A stretch of 64,000 nucleotides of DNA from Microcella pacifica (GCF_009371975.2 NZ_VIKT02000005.1:62001-126000); one strand, 5' to 3'; shown: positions 52,116 through 61,057, numbered from the stretch's first letter. Made by a program: numbers and translations. Notes: generated by a model from the sequence alone, not told the origin.

Positions 52116-52153
52116 GGCCTGAATCGCCTGCGACCTGGCAGAATGGGGACACC

Positions 52154-52327
52154 ATGAAAATCACCGTCGTGATCGCTTCCCTCGCGCTCTTCTTCGCCTC
52201 CTTCCTGCTGTTCGCCTACGCCTTCGCGGTGCCGGACGAGTTCAAGGCGATCATGTTCTTCACGGGCATCCTGTCGATCGCGCTCTCGCTCGCGATCCCG
52301 TTCCACATTCTCGGTAGCCGCGAGTAG
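52154..52327 (+). CDS. 57-residue two-TM membrane protein
   Basis: A short protein made almost entirely of two membrane spans (VVIASLALFFASFLLFAYAFAV and FFTGILSIALSLAIPFHIL) joined by PDEFKAI. GGGGA lies 5-6 nt before ATG 52154. No family recognised; the clean codon use and ribosome site argue for a real gene. Confidence 0.65.
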   Translation: MKITVVIASLALFFASFLLFAYAFAVPDEFKAIMFFTGILSIALSLAIPFHILGSRE

Positions 52328-52339
52328 CGCGAGCGCGCG

Positions 52340-53122
52340 CTAGCGCAGAAGCTCGACGAGCAGTGCGGTGAGCTGCTCGCGCATCTGCTCGCTCGTGATC
52401 GAGCGCTCCCCGTCGCCGGACTGCGGCCCGTAGTCACCGAACGCGGCATGGTTGGCGCCCTCGATGATCTCGAACCGCGCGGTGTCGGGCAGCAGCGCGG
52501 CAGACTCGGCGATGGTGTCGAGCTCGGTGAGGCCGTCGTTCTCGGCAGCGATGCTCAGCACCGTGAGCCCGCTCTCGCTCAGGTCGTTGGCGCAGTAGCT
52601 GCCGAGCAGCACGAGACCCTCCGCCTCGGAGTCGGCCGCCATCATGCAGGCACGCACGCCCCCGAGTGAGTGGCCCCCGACGAACCAGCGCTCCACGTCG
52701 GGCGCGGCTGTCGTGAGGTCGTCGAGTTCGCGCGTGTCGAAGAACGCGAGGTTGAGCGCCGGCTCGGTGATGAGCACCGTGACGCCCTGCTCCTCCACGA
52801 TGCCGCTGAGCTGGTAGAGGTACGCGTAGGCGTCGACGCGGGCGCCGGGGATGAAGACGAGGCCGGCGGGGCTCTCGGGGAGGGCGATCGAGTCGGCGAT
52901 CGGAGTCATGAGGATGCCCTCGTCGACGGCGGCGACCTGAATACCGCCGTTGCGGAACACCTCGAGCGTCGCCTCGCGCTCTGCCTGGTACGGGCTGTTG
53001 GCCCAGAGGAGGAAGCCGACGATGACGAGGAGCAGTGCTCCGAGGGCGCCGACTCCGACGGCCCGAACGCGGCGGGTGCGGCGGCTGGCGGGGCGACGGC
53101 GAGAGGAAGCGTCAGAGGTCAT
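52340..53122 (-). CDS. Membrane-anchored alpha/beta hydrolase
   Basis: A 260-residue protein with a basic N-terminus and one membrane span (GVGALGALLLVIVGFLLWA), then an alpha/beta-hydrolase-5-like domain outside the membrane. The nucleophile elbow is GGHSLGG, an Asp lies in AAENDGL and the His in EGANHAAFGDYG, giving a complete triad. Substrate unknown. Confidence 0.88.
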   Translation of the reverse strand: MTSDASSRRRPASRRTRRVRAVGVGALGALLLVIVGFLLWANSPYQAEREATLEVFRNGGIQVAAVDEGILMTPIADSIALPESPAGLVFIPGARVDAYAYLYQLSGIVEEQGVTVLITEPALNLAFFDTRELDDLTTAAPDVERWFVGGHSLGGVRACMMAADSEAEGLVLLGSYCANDLSESGLTVLSIAAENDGLTELDTIAESAALLPDTARFEIIEGANHAAFGDYGPQSGDGERSITSEQMREQLTALLVELLR

Positions 53123-53156
53123 GCCTCATTATCGGCGCAGAGCGCCGGGAGTGCGG

Positions 53157-53651
53157 TCAGGCCGTCTTGAGCAGGTTCGTCGTGAAGCGCTGCAGGCGCT
53201 CGGTGAGACCGGCGCTGCGGCGCGCGACGACCTCACTGCGGCTGAGGGTGAGCTCGCTCGTGGCGGCCAGCATCCTGATCATCATCGAGCACGCCAGATC
53301 GGCGCACAGGTAGGTGCCGATGGTGTTGCCGTCGCGGCCCGCGGCACCGCCCTTGGGCGCGCTGAACATGAGCACCTGCGTCGAGGGCTGCGGCGTGTGG
53401 CAGAACGAGCACATGGCCCCGATGCCGGGGCGCAGGGTCGACGAAGCGGCGCGCACCATGAACCCGACCGGGCGGTCGTCGACCCAGTGCACGATGTAGC
53501 CGCGCGGCGAGCCGTCGGGGTCGCGCCAGCCGAGGTACTCCCGCTCGTCCCACAGGGTCTCGTACAGACCGGGCAGCGGCATTCTCGCGATCTCGGCCTC
53601 GGTCGCGTTCACAATCGAGCCGCGAATCTGCTCGGCAGTCAGTTCTCTCAT
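53157..53651 (-). CDS. FBP-domain treble-clef zinc-finger protein
   Basis: A 164-residue protein similar to the C-terminal domain of FusB/FBP, which binds elongation factor G. The zinc ligands are in MCSFCHTP and YLCADLACS. ATG 53651 is used; an adjacent in-frame ATG (53654) is equally possible. TACGCT lies just upstream and no ribosome site is visible, so leaderless translation is likely. Whether it rescues EF-G here is unknown. Confidence 0.8.
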   Translation of the reverse strand: MRELTAEQIRGSIVNATEAEIARMPLPGLYETLWDEREYLGWRDPDGSPRGYIVHWVDDRPVGFMVRAASSTLRPGIGAMCSFCHTPQPSTQVLMFSAPKGGAAGRDGNTIGTYLCADLACSMMIRMLAATSELTLSRSEVVARRSAGLTERLQRFTTNLLKTA

Positions 53652-53692
53652 CATTCGACAGCGTACGACACGCGGTCGACGGTACCTGAACG

Positions 53693-53730
53693 CAGAACGG
53701 GGCGGCCCCCGGTGGGGCCGCCCCGTTCTG
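53693..53730. terminator. Rho-independent-type terminator of the YceI gene
   Basis: Perfect 17-bp arms (53693-53709 and 53714-53730) with a CGGT loop, just past the stop of the leftward YceI gene. The stem is very GC-rich and ends in TTCTG on the exit side, so the T-tract is poor, as is common in high-GC genomes. Confidence 0.75.
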
Positions 53731-53774
53731 CAGGGCGAGGTGTCGGGGCGCTCAGCGCCCCGCATCCCGCTCGA

Positions 53775-54335
53775 TCAGGACTGCAGCTGGAACTGCGCGT
53801 CGATCGTGATCGTGACCTCGTCGCCGAGGAGGAAGCCGCCGGCCTCGAGGGGAGCGTTCCAGCTCACGCCGAAGTCGTGGCGGTTGATGACCGCGTGACC
53901 GTTCGCGGCGGCGACGATGTTGCCCCACGGGTCCTTCGCGATGCCGCCGAACTCGCCCGTGAACGTGACGGGCTTGGTCACGCCGCGCAGGGTGAGCTCG
54001 CCGTCGAGCTTGAGCTCGTCGCCCTCCGTGCGGATGCCCGTCGAGCGGAACTCCATGGTCGGGTACTGCTCGGGCGCGAAGAAGTCGTTGCTGCGCAGGT
54101 GGCCGTCGCGGTCGGCGTTCTTGGTGTTGATCGACGCGATGTCGACGGAGACGACGACGCTCGACTCGAGGGGGTTCTCGGCCGCGGTGACCGTGGCGTC
54201 GAACTGCTCGAAGGTGCCGCGCACCTTGCTGATCGCGAGGTGGCGCACGCTGAAGCCGATCTCGGAGTGCGAGGCGTCGATGGTCCAGGTTCCTGCGACG
54301 TAGCCGGGGATGGTGTCGGCGGTGAGAGTAGTCAT
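53775..54335 (-). CDS. YceI-family lipid-binding protein
   Basis: A 186-residue YceI lipocalin-like protein (GTWTIDASHSEIGFSVRHL, FEQFDATV, LTLRGVTKPVTFTGEF). The family binds polyisoprenoids or similar lipids. No signal peptide is seen, so this copy appears cytoplasmic, as usual in actinobacteria. AAGGAGAACC lies 8 nt before ATG 54335. Confidence 0.92.
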   Translation of the reverse strand: MTTLTADTIPGYVAGTWTIDASHSEIGFSVRHLAISKVRGTFEQFDATVTAAENPLESSVVVSVDIASINTKNADRDGHLRSNDFFAPEQYPTMEFRSTGIRTEGDELKLDGELTLRGVTKPVTFTGEFGGIAKDPWGNIVAAANGHAVINRHDFGVSWNAPLEAGGFLLGDEVTITIDAQFQLQS

Positions 54336-54506
54336 GCGGTGGGGTTCTCCTTGAGTGTCGTGTCGTGTGGTCGTTCCGTCGTTCCGTCGAACGTGCTGTC
54401 GACGGAGCAACGGTCTATGCAATCGCATGGATGCTCGGACTATTCCCGTACGGAGGACATTCCCTTCTCGTCCCGATCGGGGCGCCGTTCACGGTTGGAT
54501 GGTGTC

Positions 54507-56012
54507 GTGGAATCCGACCTCCTGACCCGCCTGCGCGCCGACCTTGCGGACGCCGCCTACACCGTCGACCGGTTGCAGCAGCTGTGGGGCGCCGACGCCG
54601 ACGCCGCGCTGCACCGCGGCGATCGCGTGCTCGCGCTACGCACGGCGCGGGCGGCGGGCCTCGCGCCGGTCGTCCTGCTCGCGCGGCTGTTCCGCCTGCA
54701 CGACACGCTCACCGGCCCGGAGCTCGCCGCGGCGTTCCCGGCGCTCGGGGTCGAGGGGGCTCGCGCTCTGGGCCTCGTCGGGGAGGCCGGGCGCGCGCTC
54801 ATCGACGTGGGCCCGCTCACCGCGATCGACGGCGCAGGCGCCGCCGAGTGGTGGATCGTCTCCGACCTGGATGAGCAGGCGCTCGGCGGTGCGCTGCCGC
54901 CCGACCACGTGCTCGGCGTGGGTGGGGCGTCGCTCACGCTCGCGGGCCTGCAGCCCACGACGCCCGTCGGGTCGGTGCTCGACCTCGGCATGGGCTGCGG
55001 CGTGCAAAGCCTCTTCGCGGCGCGCCGAGCCACGCGGGTCGTCGCTACGGATGTCTCGACCCGTGCGCTCGAGCTGGCGGGGGCGACGTTCGCGCTTTCC
55101 GGCGTCGACACGGTCGAGCTGCGTCACGGCGATCTCTATGCGCCGGCGGCGGGGGAGCGCTTCGACCGCATCGTCAGCAACCCGCCGTTCGTCATCACGC
55201 CCCGCCGCGAGGGCGTGCCCCTTTACGAGTACCGAGACGGCGGCCGCGTGGGCGACGGCATCGTGGAAGAGGTCGTGCGCGGCGCCCGGGACCACCTCGT
55301 GCCCGGCGGCACGGCGCACCTTCTCGGAAATTGGGAGTATCGCGATGACGAGGATGGCCTGTCTCGCGTCACGCGCTGGCTAGAGCAGGCCGGGCTCGAC
55401 GGCTGGGTCATCGAGCGGGAGCGCCAGTCGCCCGCCGAGTATGCCGCCACGTGGATCCGCGACGGCGGCACGCGCGCGGGTACGCCCGAGTTCGAGCGCT
55501 TGGTGGGGCAGTGGCTCGACGACTTCGCCGACCGCGGTGTCGTGGGTGTGGGGTTCGGGTACCTCGTGCTGCGGCATCCTGCTCCCGGCACGGCGACCCT
55601 GCGACGCACAGAGGTCGTGACGTCGCCCCGCCCCGACGCTGCAGCGGGTCTCGGCGACACCCTGCTCGCGGGCTTCGCCATGCACGACCGCCTCGCACCT
55701 CTCGACGATGCGGCGCTCGCCGAGCTGCGCTGCGCTGTCGCGGGCGACGTCACGGAGGAGCGCCACTACTGGCCGGGCGCCGACGGCCCGACGGTCATAC
55801 GGCTGCGGCAGGGCGGCGGGCTGGCGCGCCAGATCGAGGCGGATGCTGCGCTCGCCGGCTTCGTCGGTGCGAGCGATGGCGGCCTCACCGTCGGCGAGAT
55901 CGCGAGCGCCCTCGCCCACCTGCTCGAGGTGGAGGAGGGCGCTCTGCTCGCGCAACTGCTGCCGCAGGTGCGCGAGCTGCTCGTGACGGGCCTGCTGACG
56001 CTCAGCGAGTAG
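54507..56012 (+). CDS. Class I SAM-dependent methyltransferase with DUF7059 N-domain
   Basis: A 501-residue protein. Residues about 1-150 form a helical N-domain (LLARLFRLHDTLTGPELAAAFP) as in DUF7059. The SAM site is SVLDLGMGCGVQSLFAA (about 155) and the catalytic motif is IVSNPPFVI (about 225), typical of enzymes that methylate N in rRNA or proteins (RsmC/HemK-like). GTG 54507 was chosen because homology begins here; the open frame extends 1.5 kb upstream but overlaps three minus-strand genes. The target is unknown. Confidence 0.88.
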   Translation: MESDLLTRLRADLADAAYTVDRLQQLWGADADAALHRGDRVLALRTARAAGLAPVVLLARLFRLHDTLTGPELAAAFPALGVEGARALGLVGEAGRALIDVGPLTAIDGAGAAEWWIVSDLDEQALGGALPPDHVLGVGGASLTLAGLQPTTPVGSVLDLGMGCGVQSLFAARRATRVVATDVSTRALELAGATFALSGVDTVELRHGDLYAPAAGERFDRIVSNPPFVITPRREGVPLYEYRDGGRVGDGIVEEVVRGARDHLVPGGTAHLLGNWEYRDDEDGLSRVTRWLEQAGLDGWVIERERQSPAEYAATWIRDGGTRAGTPEFERLVGQWLDDFADRGVVGVGFGYLVLRHPAPGTATLRRTEVVTSPRPDAAAGLGDTLLAGFAMHDRLAPLDDAALAELRCAVAGDVTEERHYWPGADGPTVIRLRQGGGLARQIEADAALAGFVGASDGGLTVGEIASALAHLLEVEEGALLAQLLPQVRELLVTGLLTLSE

Positions 56013-56021
56013 CCGATCCGA

Positions 56022-56774
56022 CTACGTGTTGGTGGGCGTGGCCTTTCGCAGGATGAGGTAGGCGGCGCTCGCGGCGATGGCCGAGATCACGAGGCTCCAG
56101 GCAAGGGTGCCGAGCACGCCGGCCGTGGCGAAGAACTCGCCCACGGCGCCCCACGACTCCGTCCAGGTGAGGAGGAAGCCCACCGCGACGAGTAGGACGA
56201 CGAGGCCCGCCCAGAAGACGTACATGCCCGAGGCCTTCCAGCGCACGTACACGGCGGCGGTCGCACCACCGACGGAGGCGAAGAGCAGCAGAAGGAGGAA
56301 CGTGCCGAGGAAGAGCTCGAACCAGCTGAAGTCGGGCGACGAATCGAAGAATCGCAGGCCGATGCCCCAGTAGTCGACGGCGCGCTCCGCCATGGCGAGC
56401 GTCGCGATGAGCGCCGCGTAGCCGGCGGAGAGCAGCGTGAAGAGCGCACCGGTTCCGAGGAGGTAGTCGCGCCGGGTGGCGCCGAACCCGAGGGCGAGGG
56501 GGAACGTCTGGTTGACGCTCTGCACGGCCATGACGAGCGTGTAGACCCAGATGAACCCGACACCGCCGTTGACGCCGACCGCGGTGGCACCCTCGGTCGC
56601 CGTCGAGATGAGGCTGTAGATGGCGAGGTTGAGTACATAGATGAACCCCAGGATCATGAGCGGCCACCCGATGAGGGTCATGGGGTTGGTGAGCTGCAGG
56701 AGCATGATCGTCGAGATGCGGCGCCCGAGCGGGCGCGCCGTCGTGGGCAGGCTGTCTGCGGTGAACGCGGTCAT
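56022..56774 (-). CDS. ABC transporter permease (YtrA-linked)
   Basis: A 250-residue protein with six membrane spans. It starts four bases inside the end of the ATPase gene (overlap 56771-56774) and is the last gene of a GntR-ATPase-permease operon. The exporter substrate is unknown; relatives in Gram-positives respond to cell-envelope antibiotics. Confidence 0.8.
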   Translation of the reverse strand: MTAFTADSLPTTARPLGRRISTIMLLQLTNPMTLIGWPLMILGFIYVLNLAIYSLISTATEGATAVGVNGGVGFIWVYTLVMAVQSVNQTFPLALGFGATRRDYLLGTGALFTLLSAGYAALIATLAMAERAVDYWGIGLRFFDSSPDFSWFELFLGTFLLLLLFASVGGATAAVYVRWKASGMYVFWAGLVVLLVAVGFLLTWTESWGAVGEFFATAGVLGTLAWSLVISAIAASAAYLILRKATPTNT

Positions 56775-57691
56775 GCCGTCGCCTCCTCGTACGTGGTGGT
56801 GGATGGGGTGGTGAAGCCGCCCGTGCGTCGCACGATGAGCTGCTGCAGCGAGACGGGCCCGACCTCGAGGCCGGCGGTGCGGGCCGCGGCACGATCGGCG
56901 TCGTCCATGGCCGCGACGGTGGCGCTCAGGAGCCCGCCGAGCTGCTCGCGGTGAGCGACCTCGCGGCCCGTGATGAAGCGCTCGACGGCCTCGGTCGTGC
57001 CGCTCACGGTCGCGGCGCTCGAGCGCAGCTCCTCGACGGGGGCGTCGATGACGATGCGCCCCTGGTCGATGACGAGCGCATGCTCGAGCAGTTGGCTGAC
57101 CTCGTCGATCAGGTGGGTCGAGAGGATCACGGTGCGGGGGTGCTCGCTGTAGTCGGCGAGCAACCGGTCGTAGAAGATCTGCCGAGCCACAGCATCCAGA
57201 CCGAGGTAGGGCTCATCGAAGATCGTGAGCGGCGCGCGCGAGGCGAGCCCGACGATGACGCCGATGGCGGAGCGCTGCCCGCGGGAGAGCTTCTTGATGC
57301 GCTGCTTCGGCGTGAGGCGGAACTCGTCGACGAGCTGGGCGGCGAAGTCGGCGTCCCAGTTCGCGAAGAAGCGGGGGGCGCCGGCGAGCACGTGCTTGAT
57401 GCGGAACTCGTCGGGGTAGCGCTGCGCCTCCGAGATGAAGCAGGTGTGCTGCAGCACGGCCGCGTTCTCGACCGGCTTGGCACCGAAGAGCCGCACCGTG
57501 CCGCTCGTGGGGAACTCCTGGCCGGTGATGAGGCGCATGAGCGTCGTCTTGCCCGCGCCGTTGCGGCCGAGAAGGCCCGTGATGGTGTTCTGGGGCGTCG
57601 TGAACGTCGCGTCGTCGACGGCGGCGAGCGAGCCGAAGCGCTTGGTGAGACCGCGGGCCTCCAACGCGAGGGACTCAGGGGCGGGTGTCAT
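56771..57691 (-). CDS. ABC transporter ATP-binding protein
   Basis: A 306-residue ATPase: Walker A GRNGAGKTT, Q-loop region HTCFISEAQRYPDEF, signature LSRGQRSAIG (variant of LSGGQ, with Arg for the first Gly), Walker B LTIFDEPYLGLD and switch His in LSTHLIDE. Start overlaps the GntR gene stop by four bases. It drives the partner permease. Confidence 0.92.
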   Translation of the reverse strand: MTPAPESLALEARGLTKRFGSLAAVDDATFTTPQNTITGLLGRNGAGKTTLMRLITGQEFPTSGTVRLFGAKPVENAAVLQHTCFISEAQRYPDEFRIKHVLAGAPRFFANWDADFAAQLVDEFRLTPKQRIKKLSRGQRSAIGVIVGLASRAPLTIFDEPYLGLDAVARQIFYDRLLADYSEHPRTVILSTHLIDEVSQLLEHALVIDQGRIVIDAPVEELRSSAATVSGTTEAVERFITGREVAHREQLGGLLSATVAAMDDADRAAARTAGLEVGPVSLQQLIVRRTGGFTTPSTTTYEEATA

Positions 57692-58044
57692 GGGGTGGTG
57701 TCCTTTCGAATCATGTCTGCGAGCTCCTCGGCGCTGAAGCCGAGGGCTCGGGCCTCGGCGAGCAGGGGGCGCAGGAAGTCGTCGCGGAACGTCGTGCGTC
57801 GCTCGGCGATGAGGGCGGCGCGGGCGCCGTCGGCCACGAACATGCCGATGCCGCGGCGCTTGTAGAGCACGCCGGCGTCGACGAGCAGGGTGATGCCCTT
57901 GAGCGCGGTGGCGGGGTTGATGCGGTGGAAGGCGGCGTACTCGTTGATCGAGGGAACTTGCGCGCCCTCGGTGAGCGAGCCGTCGATGATCTGGTTCTCG
58001 ATCTGCTCGGCGAGCTGCCGGAAGATCGGGCGGCTGTCGTCCAT
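57688..58044 (-). CDS. GntR-family regulator, YtrA subfamily
   Basis: A 118-residue regulator with the winged helix (PIFRQLAEQIENQIIDGSL, QVPSINEYAAFHRINPATALKGITLLVDAGVLYKRRGIGMFV) and a short YtrA-type dimerisation tail. ATG 58044 is chosen because GGGGAG is 7 nt upstream. It is first in the operon, 40 nt after a 28-bp palindrome, so it most likely represses its own ABC transporter. Confidence 0.92.
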   Translation of the reverse strand: MDDSRPIFRQLAEQIENQIIDGSLTEGAQVPSINEYAAFHRINPATALKGITLLVDAGVLYKRRGIGMFVADGARAALIAERRTTFRDDFLRPLLAEARALGFSAEELADMIRKDTTP

Positions 58045-58083
58045 GGGCACCTCCCCTCTGTCGCGGAGCCTTCGCGGCTCGTG

Positions 58084-58111
58084 TGCTGGTTACTTACTCA
58101 AGTAACTAACC
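58084..58111 (-). promoter_or_regulatory. 28-bp palindromic operator of the GntR-ABC operon
   Basis: CTGGTTACTTACTC and AAGTAACTAACCAG are inverted copies with only two symmetric mismatched pairs. It is the most AT-rich spot in the vicinity and lies directly upstream of the ytrA-like gene, the place and form expected of an autoregulatory operator. Confidence 0.8.
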
Positions 58112-58178
58112 AGACAACCGGGCGCGTGTCAAGCCCGGCCGCCATGCGTGCGGGCGAGAGGGCAGAGTGTGCCGGGCG

Positions 58179-58946
58179 TTAGGGGGTGCGCGAGCGCCAC
58201 GACGGCACGGTGAGCAGGATCGCGGTCGCGCTGAGGGCGAAGCCGAGAGCGCCGAACACGATCGAGCCGAGGCTCTGGGTGCCGAACGCGGGGAACGGCA
58301 GATCGTCGGGCAGGCTGATGCCGACGCCGATGTAGGGCGCGAAGGCCGCGGTGACGATGACGCTGCCGACGATCGCCGCGAGCGCGAGGAACCGCCGCGG
58401 GGCGAGGACGCGCTCGAGGGTAGGCCCATCGAGGCGGCCGAGCACGGCGAGGCAGCCCGCGAGAAAGAGCCCCAGCAGTACCCAGATCGTCAGGGCCACG
58501 AAGAATCCGGTCTGCGACACGTCACCCCACGCCGCATAGGTCTCCTCGAGGGTGAGCTGGCCTTGCGCGATCGCGAGCGGCTGCTCGACCGCGAGCGTCC
58601 ACGCGCCGAAGGCGATGAGGCCGAGCAGCGCGAGCGCGGCGCCGGCCCCGATGCGACGGCGTACGGCGGGGTCGGGCAGCGGTTCTGGCTCGAAGGGGTA
58701 CAGGATGCGCTGCCGCGGTTCGAGCGGTGTACTCGCCGCACCACCCGCGCCGTCGAGCTCGCGAGGGCTCAGGCCGCGCAGTCCGCGGGCGACGGCCGCG
58801 AGGTTGAGCGCACCGCCGAGCAGGATGAGCGCGAGCGCGACCCAGCCGAGCGCGGCGCCGACGGGCAGCACCCACCAGGCGAGGAGCGTGAACGGCACGA
58901 GCAGGAGGCAGGTGAGCCCCCAGCGGAACAGTGCGGCAGCGCGCAT
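58179..58946 (-). CDS. Polytopic membrane protein, unknown function
   Basis: A 255-residue protein with about six spans (LTCLLLVPFTLLAWWVLPV, LALILLGGALNLAAVARGL, AALALLGLIAFGAWTLAV, FVALTIWVLLGLFLAGCLAVL, LAAIVGSVIVTAAFAPYIG, IVFGALGFALSATAILLTV). Downstream of the GntR operon reading direction but upstream in position, with its own promoter likely. No family recognised. Confidence 0.65.
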   Translation of the reverse strand: MRAAALFRWGLTCLLLVPFTLLAWWVLPVGAALGWVALALILLGGALNLAAVARGLRGLSPRELDGAGGAASTPLEPRQRILYPFEPEPLPDPAVRRRIGAGAALALLGLIAFGAWTLAVEQPLAIAQGQLTLEETYAAWGDVSQTGFFVALTIWVLLGLFLAGCLAVLGRLDGPTLERVLAPRRFLALAAIVGSVIVTAAFAPYIGVGISLPDDLPFPAFGTQSLGSIVFGALGFALSATAILLTVPSWRSRTP

Positions 58947-59018
58947 CCGTCATCTCCCCTCGACGAGCCCACTGTAGCGATATCGGCGTGGAGCGGTCCT
59001 GCCGCCTGCGACGCCCCG

Positions 59019-59024
59019 TACAGT
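59019..59024 (+). promoter_or_regulatory. -10 box, leaderless promoter of the DUF3097 gene
   Basis: TACAGT, 6 nt before GTG 59031. Supports the start choice for a gene whose open frame extends far upstream. Confidence 0.55.
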
Positions 59025-59030
59025 CGCGTC

Positions 59031-59915
59031 GTGACTCACGGCGATCGATACGGCAATGACGTGCTCTCCGGCGACTGGCGCTCGGTCGGGCGCCGTGTCG
59101 TGCCCGAGGTGCCGGCCGAGCGCGACCTCGTGGTCGAGCTGCCCGCTGCTGGTCTCGACGGAGACGGTCTGGAGGGCAGCGGATTCGTCGGAGCCATCGT
59201 GCTCGTCGACGCCGGCAACGTGCACCTCGAGGATCGCCGGGGGAGGGTTCGCGCGTTTCCGCTGGGCGGCGGCTTCCTCGTCGAGGGCGAGCCGGTCATC
59301 CTTGTACCGCCGGTGGTGCGCACCGCCCCGGCCGCCCGCCGGCGCACCGCGAGCGGCTCCTTCGCCGTGGAGGATGCACCCGCGCGCGTGGCGCGCGCGA
59401 GCCGCATCTGGGTCGAGGGGCGCCACGACGCGGAGCTCGTCGAGCAGGTGTGGGGCGACGACCTGCGGGTGGAGGGCGTCGTCGTCGAGTACCTCGAGGG
59501 CGTCGACCACCTCGGTGACCGGCTGCGCGAGTTCGCGCCGGGCCCCGGGCGCCGGGTGGGGGTGCTCGTCGACCACTGGGTGCCCGGCTCGAAGGAGGAG
59601 CGGCTCGCGCGCGAGGCGCTCGCGAGCCTGGACCGGGCGGCGGCGCGCGGTGTGCTCGTCGTCGGCCACCCGTTCATCGACGTGTGGCAGGCGGTGAAGC
59701 CTGAGCGAGTGGGTATCGCCGCGTGGCCGGACGTGCCGCGCGGCGTCGACTGGAAGACGGGCATGTGCCGCGCGCTCGGCTGGCCGCACGACTCGGCGGC
59801 GGATCGCGCGGCGGCCTGGCGGCGCATCCGCGGCAGCGTGCGCGGGTTCGCCGACCTCGAGCCGGCACTGCTGGGCCGCGTCGAGGAGCTCATCGACTTC
59901 GTCGCAGGCGAGTAA
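59031..59915 (+). CDS. DUF3097 protein
   Basis: A 294-residue actinobacterial DUF3097 protein. It has the family start (RYGNDVLSGDWR), the SRIWVEGRHDAELVEQVWGDDLR block with acidic residues reminiscent of TOPRIM-like folds, and VGVLVDHWVPGSKEERL. Function unknown. GTG 59031 fits the family N-terminus and the -10 box. Confidence 0.9.
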   Translation: MTHGDRYGNDVLSGDWRSVGRRVVPEVPAERDLVVELPAAGLDGDGLEGSGFVGAIVLVDAGNVHLEDRRGRVRAFPLGGGFLVEGEPVILVPPVVRTAPAARRRTASGSFAVEDAPARVARASRIWVEGRHDAELVEQVWGDDLRVEGVVVEYLEGVDHLGDRLREFAPGPGRRVGVLVDHWVPGSKEERLAREALASLDRAAARGVLVVGHPFIDVWQAVKPERVGIAAWPDVPRGVDWKTGMCRALGWPHDSAADRAAAWRRIRGSVRGFADLEPALLGRVEELIDFVAGE

Positions 59916-59969
59916 GGCCCGAGGACGCCCGAGAGGCGCGGGCGGCCCATCAGCGGCACAGACGACGAA

Positions 59970-59997
59970 AGCCGCCCCACATCGTCGGGAGGCGGCT
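59970..59997 (-). terminator. Terminator of the cold-shock gene
   Basis: On the minus strand AGCCGCC (59997-59991) pairs with GGCGGCT (59976-59970) around a 14-nt loop, followed by TTCGTCG. It lies about 50 nt after the csp stop. Confidence 0.6.
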
Positions 59998-60044
59998 GTC
60001 GTTCAGTCATCGGCGGGCGAGCCCACCGAGACGCAAGGGTGAGA

Positions 60045-60248
60045 CTAGATGGGGCGAATGTTCTCCGCCTGCAGGCCCTTGGGGCCCTGCGCGACATCGA
60101 ATTCGACCTTCTGGTTCTCGTCGAGCGAGCGGTATCCGCTCGACTGGATGGCGGAGAAGTGCGCGAACACGTCGGCGCTTCCGTCATCGGGGGTGATGAA
60201 GCCGAAACCCTTTTCGGCGTTGAACCACTTAACAGTGCCTGTCGTCAT
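60045..60248 (-). CDS. Cold-shock protein (CspA family)
   Basis: A 67-residue single cold-shock domain, an RNA chaperone. RNP-1 is KGFGFI and RNP-2 is VFAHFS; start [17 protein letters not shown] is standard. AAGGAG is 8 nt before ATG 60248. A palindrome lies in its leader (60274-60290), where csp mRNAs usually carry structure controlling translation. Confidence 0.95.
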   Translation of the reverse strand: MTTGTVKWFNAEKGFGFITPDDGSADVFAHFSAIQSSGYRSLDENQKVEFDVAQGPKGLQAENIRPI

Positions 60249-60273
60249 TTACTGACTCCTTGTTACTCACGGA

Positions 60274-60290
60274 GTTTCGACTGTCGAAAC
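60274..60290 (-). promoter_or_regulatory. Perfect palindrome in the csp upstream region
   Basis: GTTTCGAC-T-GTCGAAAC, 8-bp arms around one base, 26 nt before the csp start. It could be an operator or an RNA hairpin in the leader. It is not a canonical SOS box. Confidence 0.45.
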
Positions 60291-60510
60291 CACCAGTCGA
60301 ACCACTCATGAATCCTGCTCTATACGAGAGCAACGTGCTGCTGTGACACCGCATGTTTCGGATCGCCGAGGCGTATCAACTTCACCGCTCACAGTAGTGC
60401 ACAAAGGTGCACGCGAGAACATCCTTCACCGAGTTGTTACCGGGCTGTCACTCAGCCCCTCCCTATCGTCGCGCCGTAGCGTGGGGCTCATCGCACCCTC
60501 GGGAGGACCC

Positions 60511-61056
60511 ATGAGCTTCTTCGACCGACTGTTCGGCGCCCCCACGCCGGAACCGCAGGCCCGCGACGACGCCCCGCGCGGCGTTCGCGGCGACGATGAG
60601 CGCGCCGTCGAGCGCTATCGCTACCTGCTCGAGACGGCGCCTCCCGAGGCGATCGAGCAGGTGCACGCCGAGGCCTTCGCGAAGCTCACCCCCGAGCAGC
60701 GCCGCCTCGTCTTCGCGCAGCTCACCGAGAACGCGCCGGCGGGGGATGCGCCTCGCGCCGACGACCCCCAGTCGCTCGCGCAGTCGGCCACCCGATCTGA
60801 GCTGCGGCAGCCTGGCACGATGGAACGCTCGCTCGCCGGCCCAGGGTTCGGCCAGATGCTCGGGGCCTCGCTGCTCGGCACGGTCGCGGGCTATGTCATC
60901 GGCTCGGCGATCGTGAGCGCCTTCCTGCCGCCGGTCGACGCAGGGCTCACCGATGCTGGTGCAGATGCGGGTGCAGGCGCCGACGCCGACCCGGGTGCCG
61001 ATGCGTTCGGTGATGCGGGCGGCGGGTTCGGCGACTTCGGCGATTTCGGGTTCTGA
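60511..61056 (+). CDS. Small membrane-anchored protein with Gly/Asp-rich tail
   Basis: A 181-residue protein. A charged N-part (FFDRLFGAP, ERYRYLLETAPPEAIEQVHAEAFAKLTPEQRRLVFAQL) is followed by one hydrophobic stretch (MLGASLLGTVAGYVIGSAIVSAFLPP) and a tail of Ala/Gly/Asp ending in GFGDFGDFGF. GGGAGG is 4-5 nt before ATG 60511. Seen in other actinobacteria without assigned function. Confidence 0.65.
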   Translation: MSFFDRLFGAPTPEPQARDDAPRGVRGDDERAVERYRYLLETAPPEAIEQVHAEAFAKLTPEQRRLVFAQLTENAPAGDAPRADDPQSLAQSATRSELRQPGTMERSLAGPGFGQMLGASLLGTVAGYVIGSAIVSAFLPPVDAGLTDAGADAGAGADADPGADAFGDAGGGFGDFGDFGF

Positions 61057-61057
61057 C

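Noticed and set aside
52950-56012. 1020-codon open frame on the plus strand
   Set aside because: Only the part from 54507 has protein-like content (methyltransferase). The earlier part is antisense to the alpha/beta hydrolase, FBP and YceI genes and is Arg/Ala-rich as shadows of high-GC genes are.
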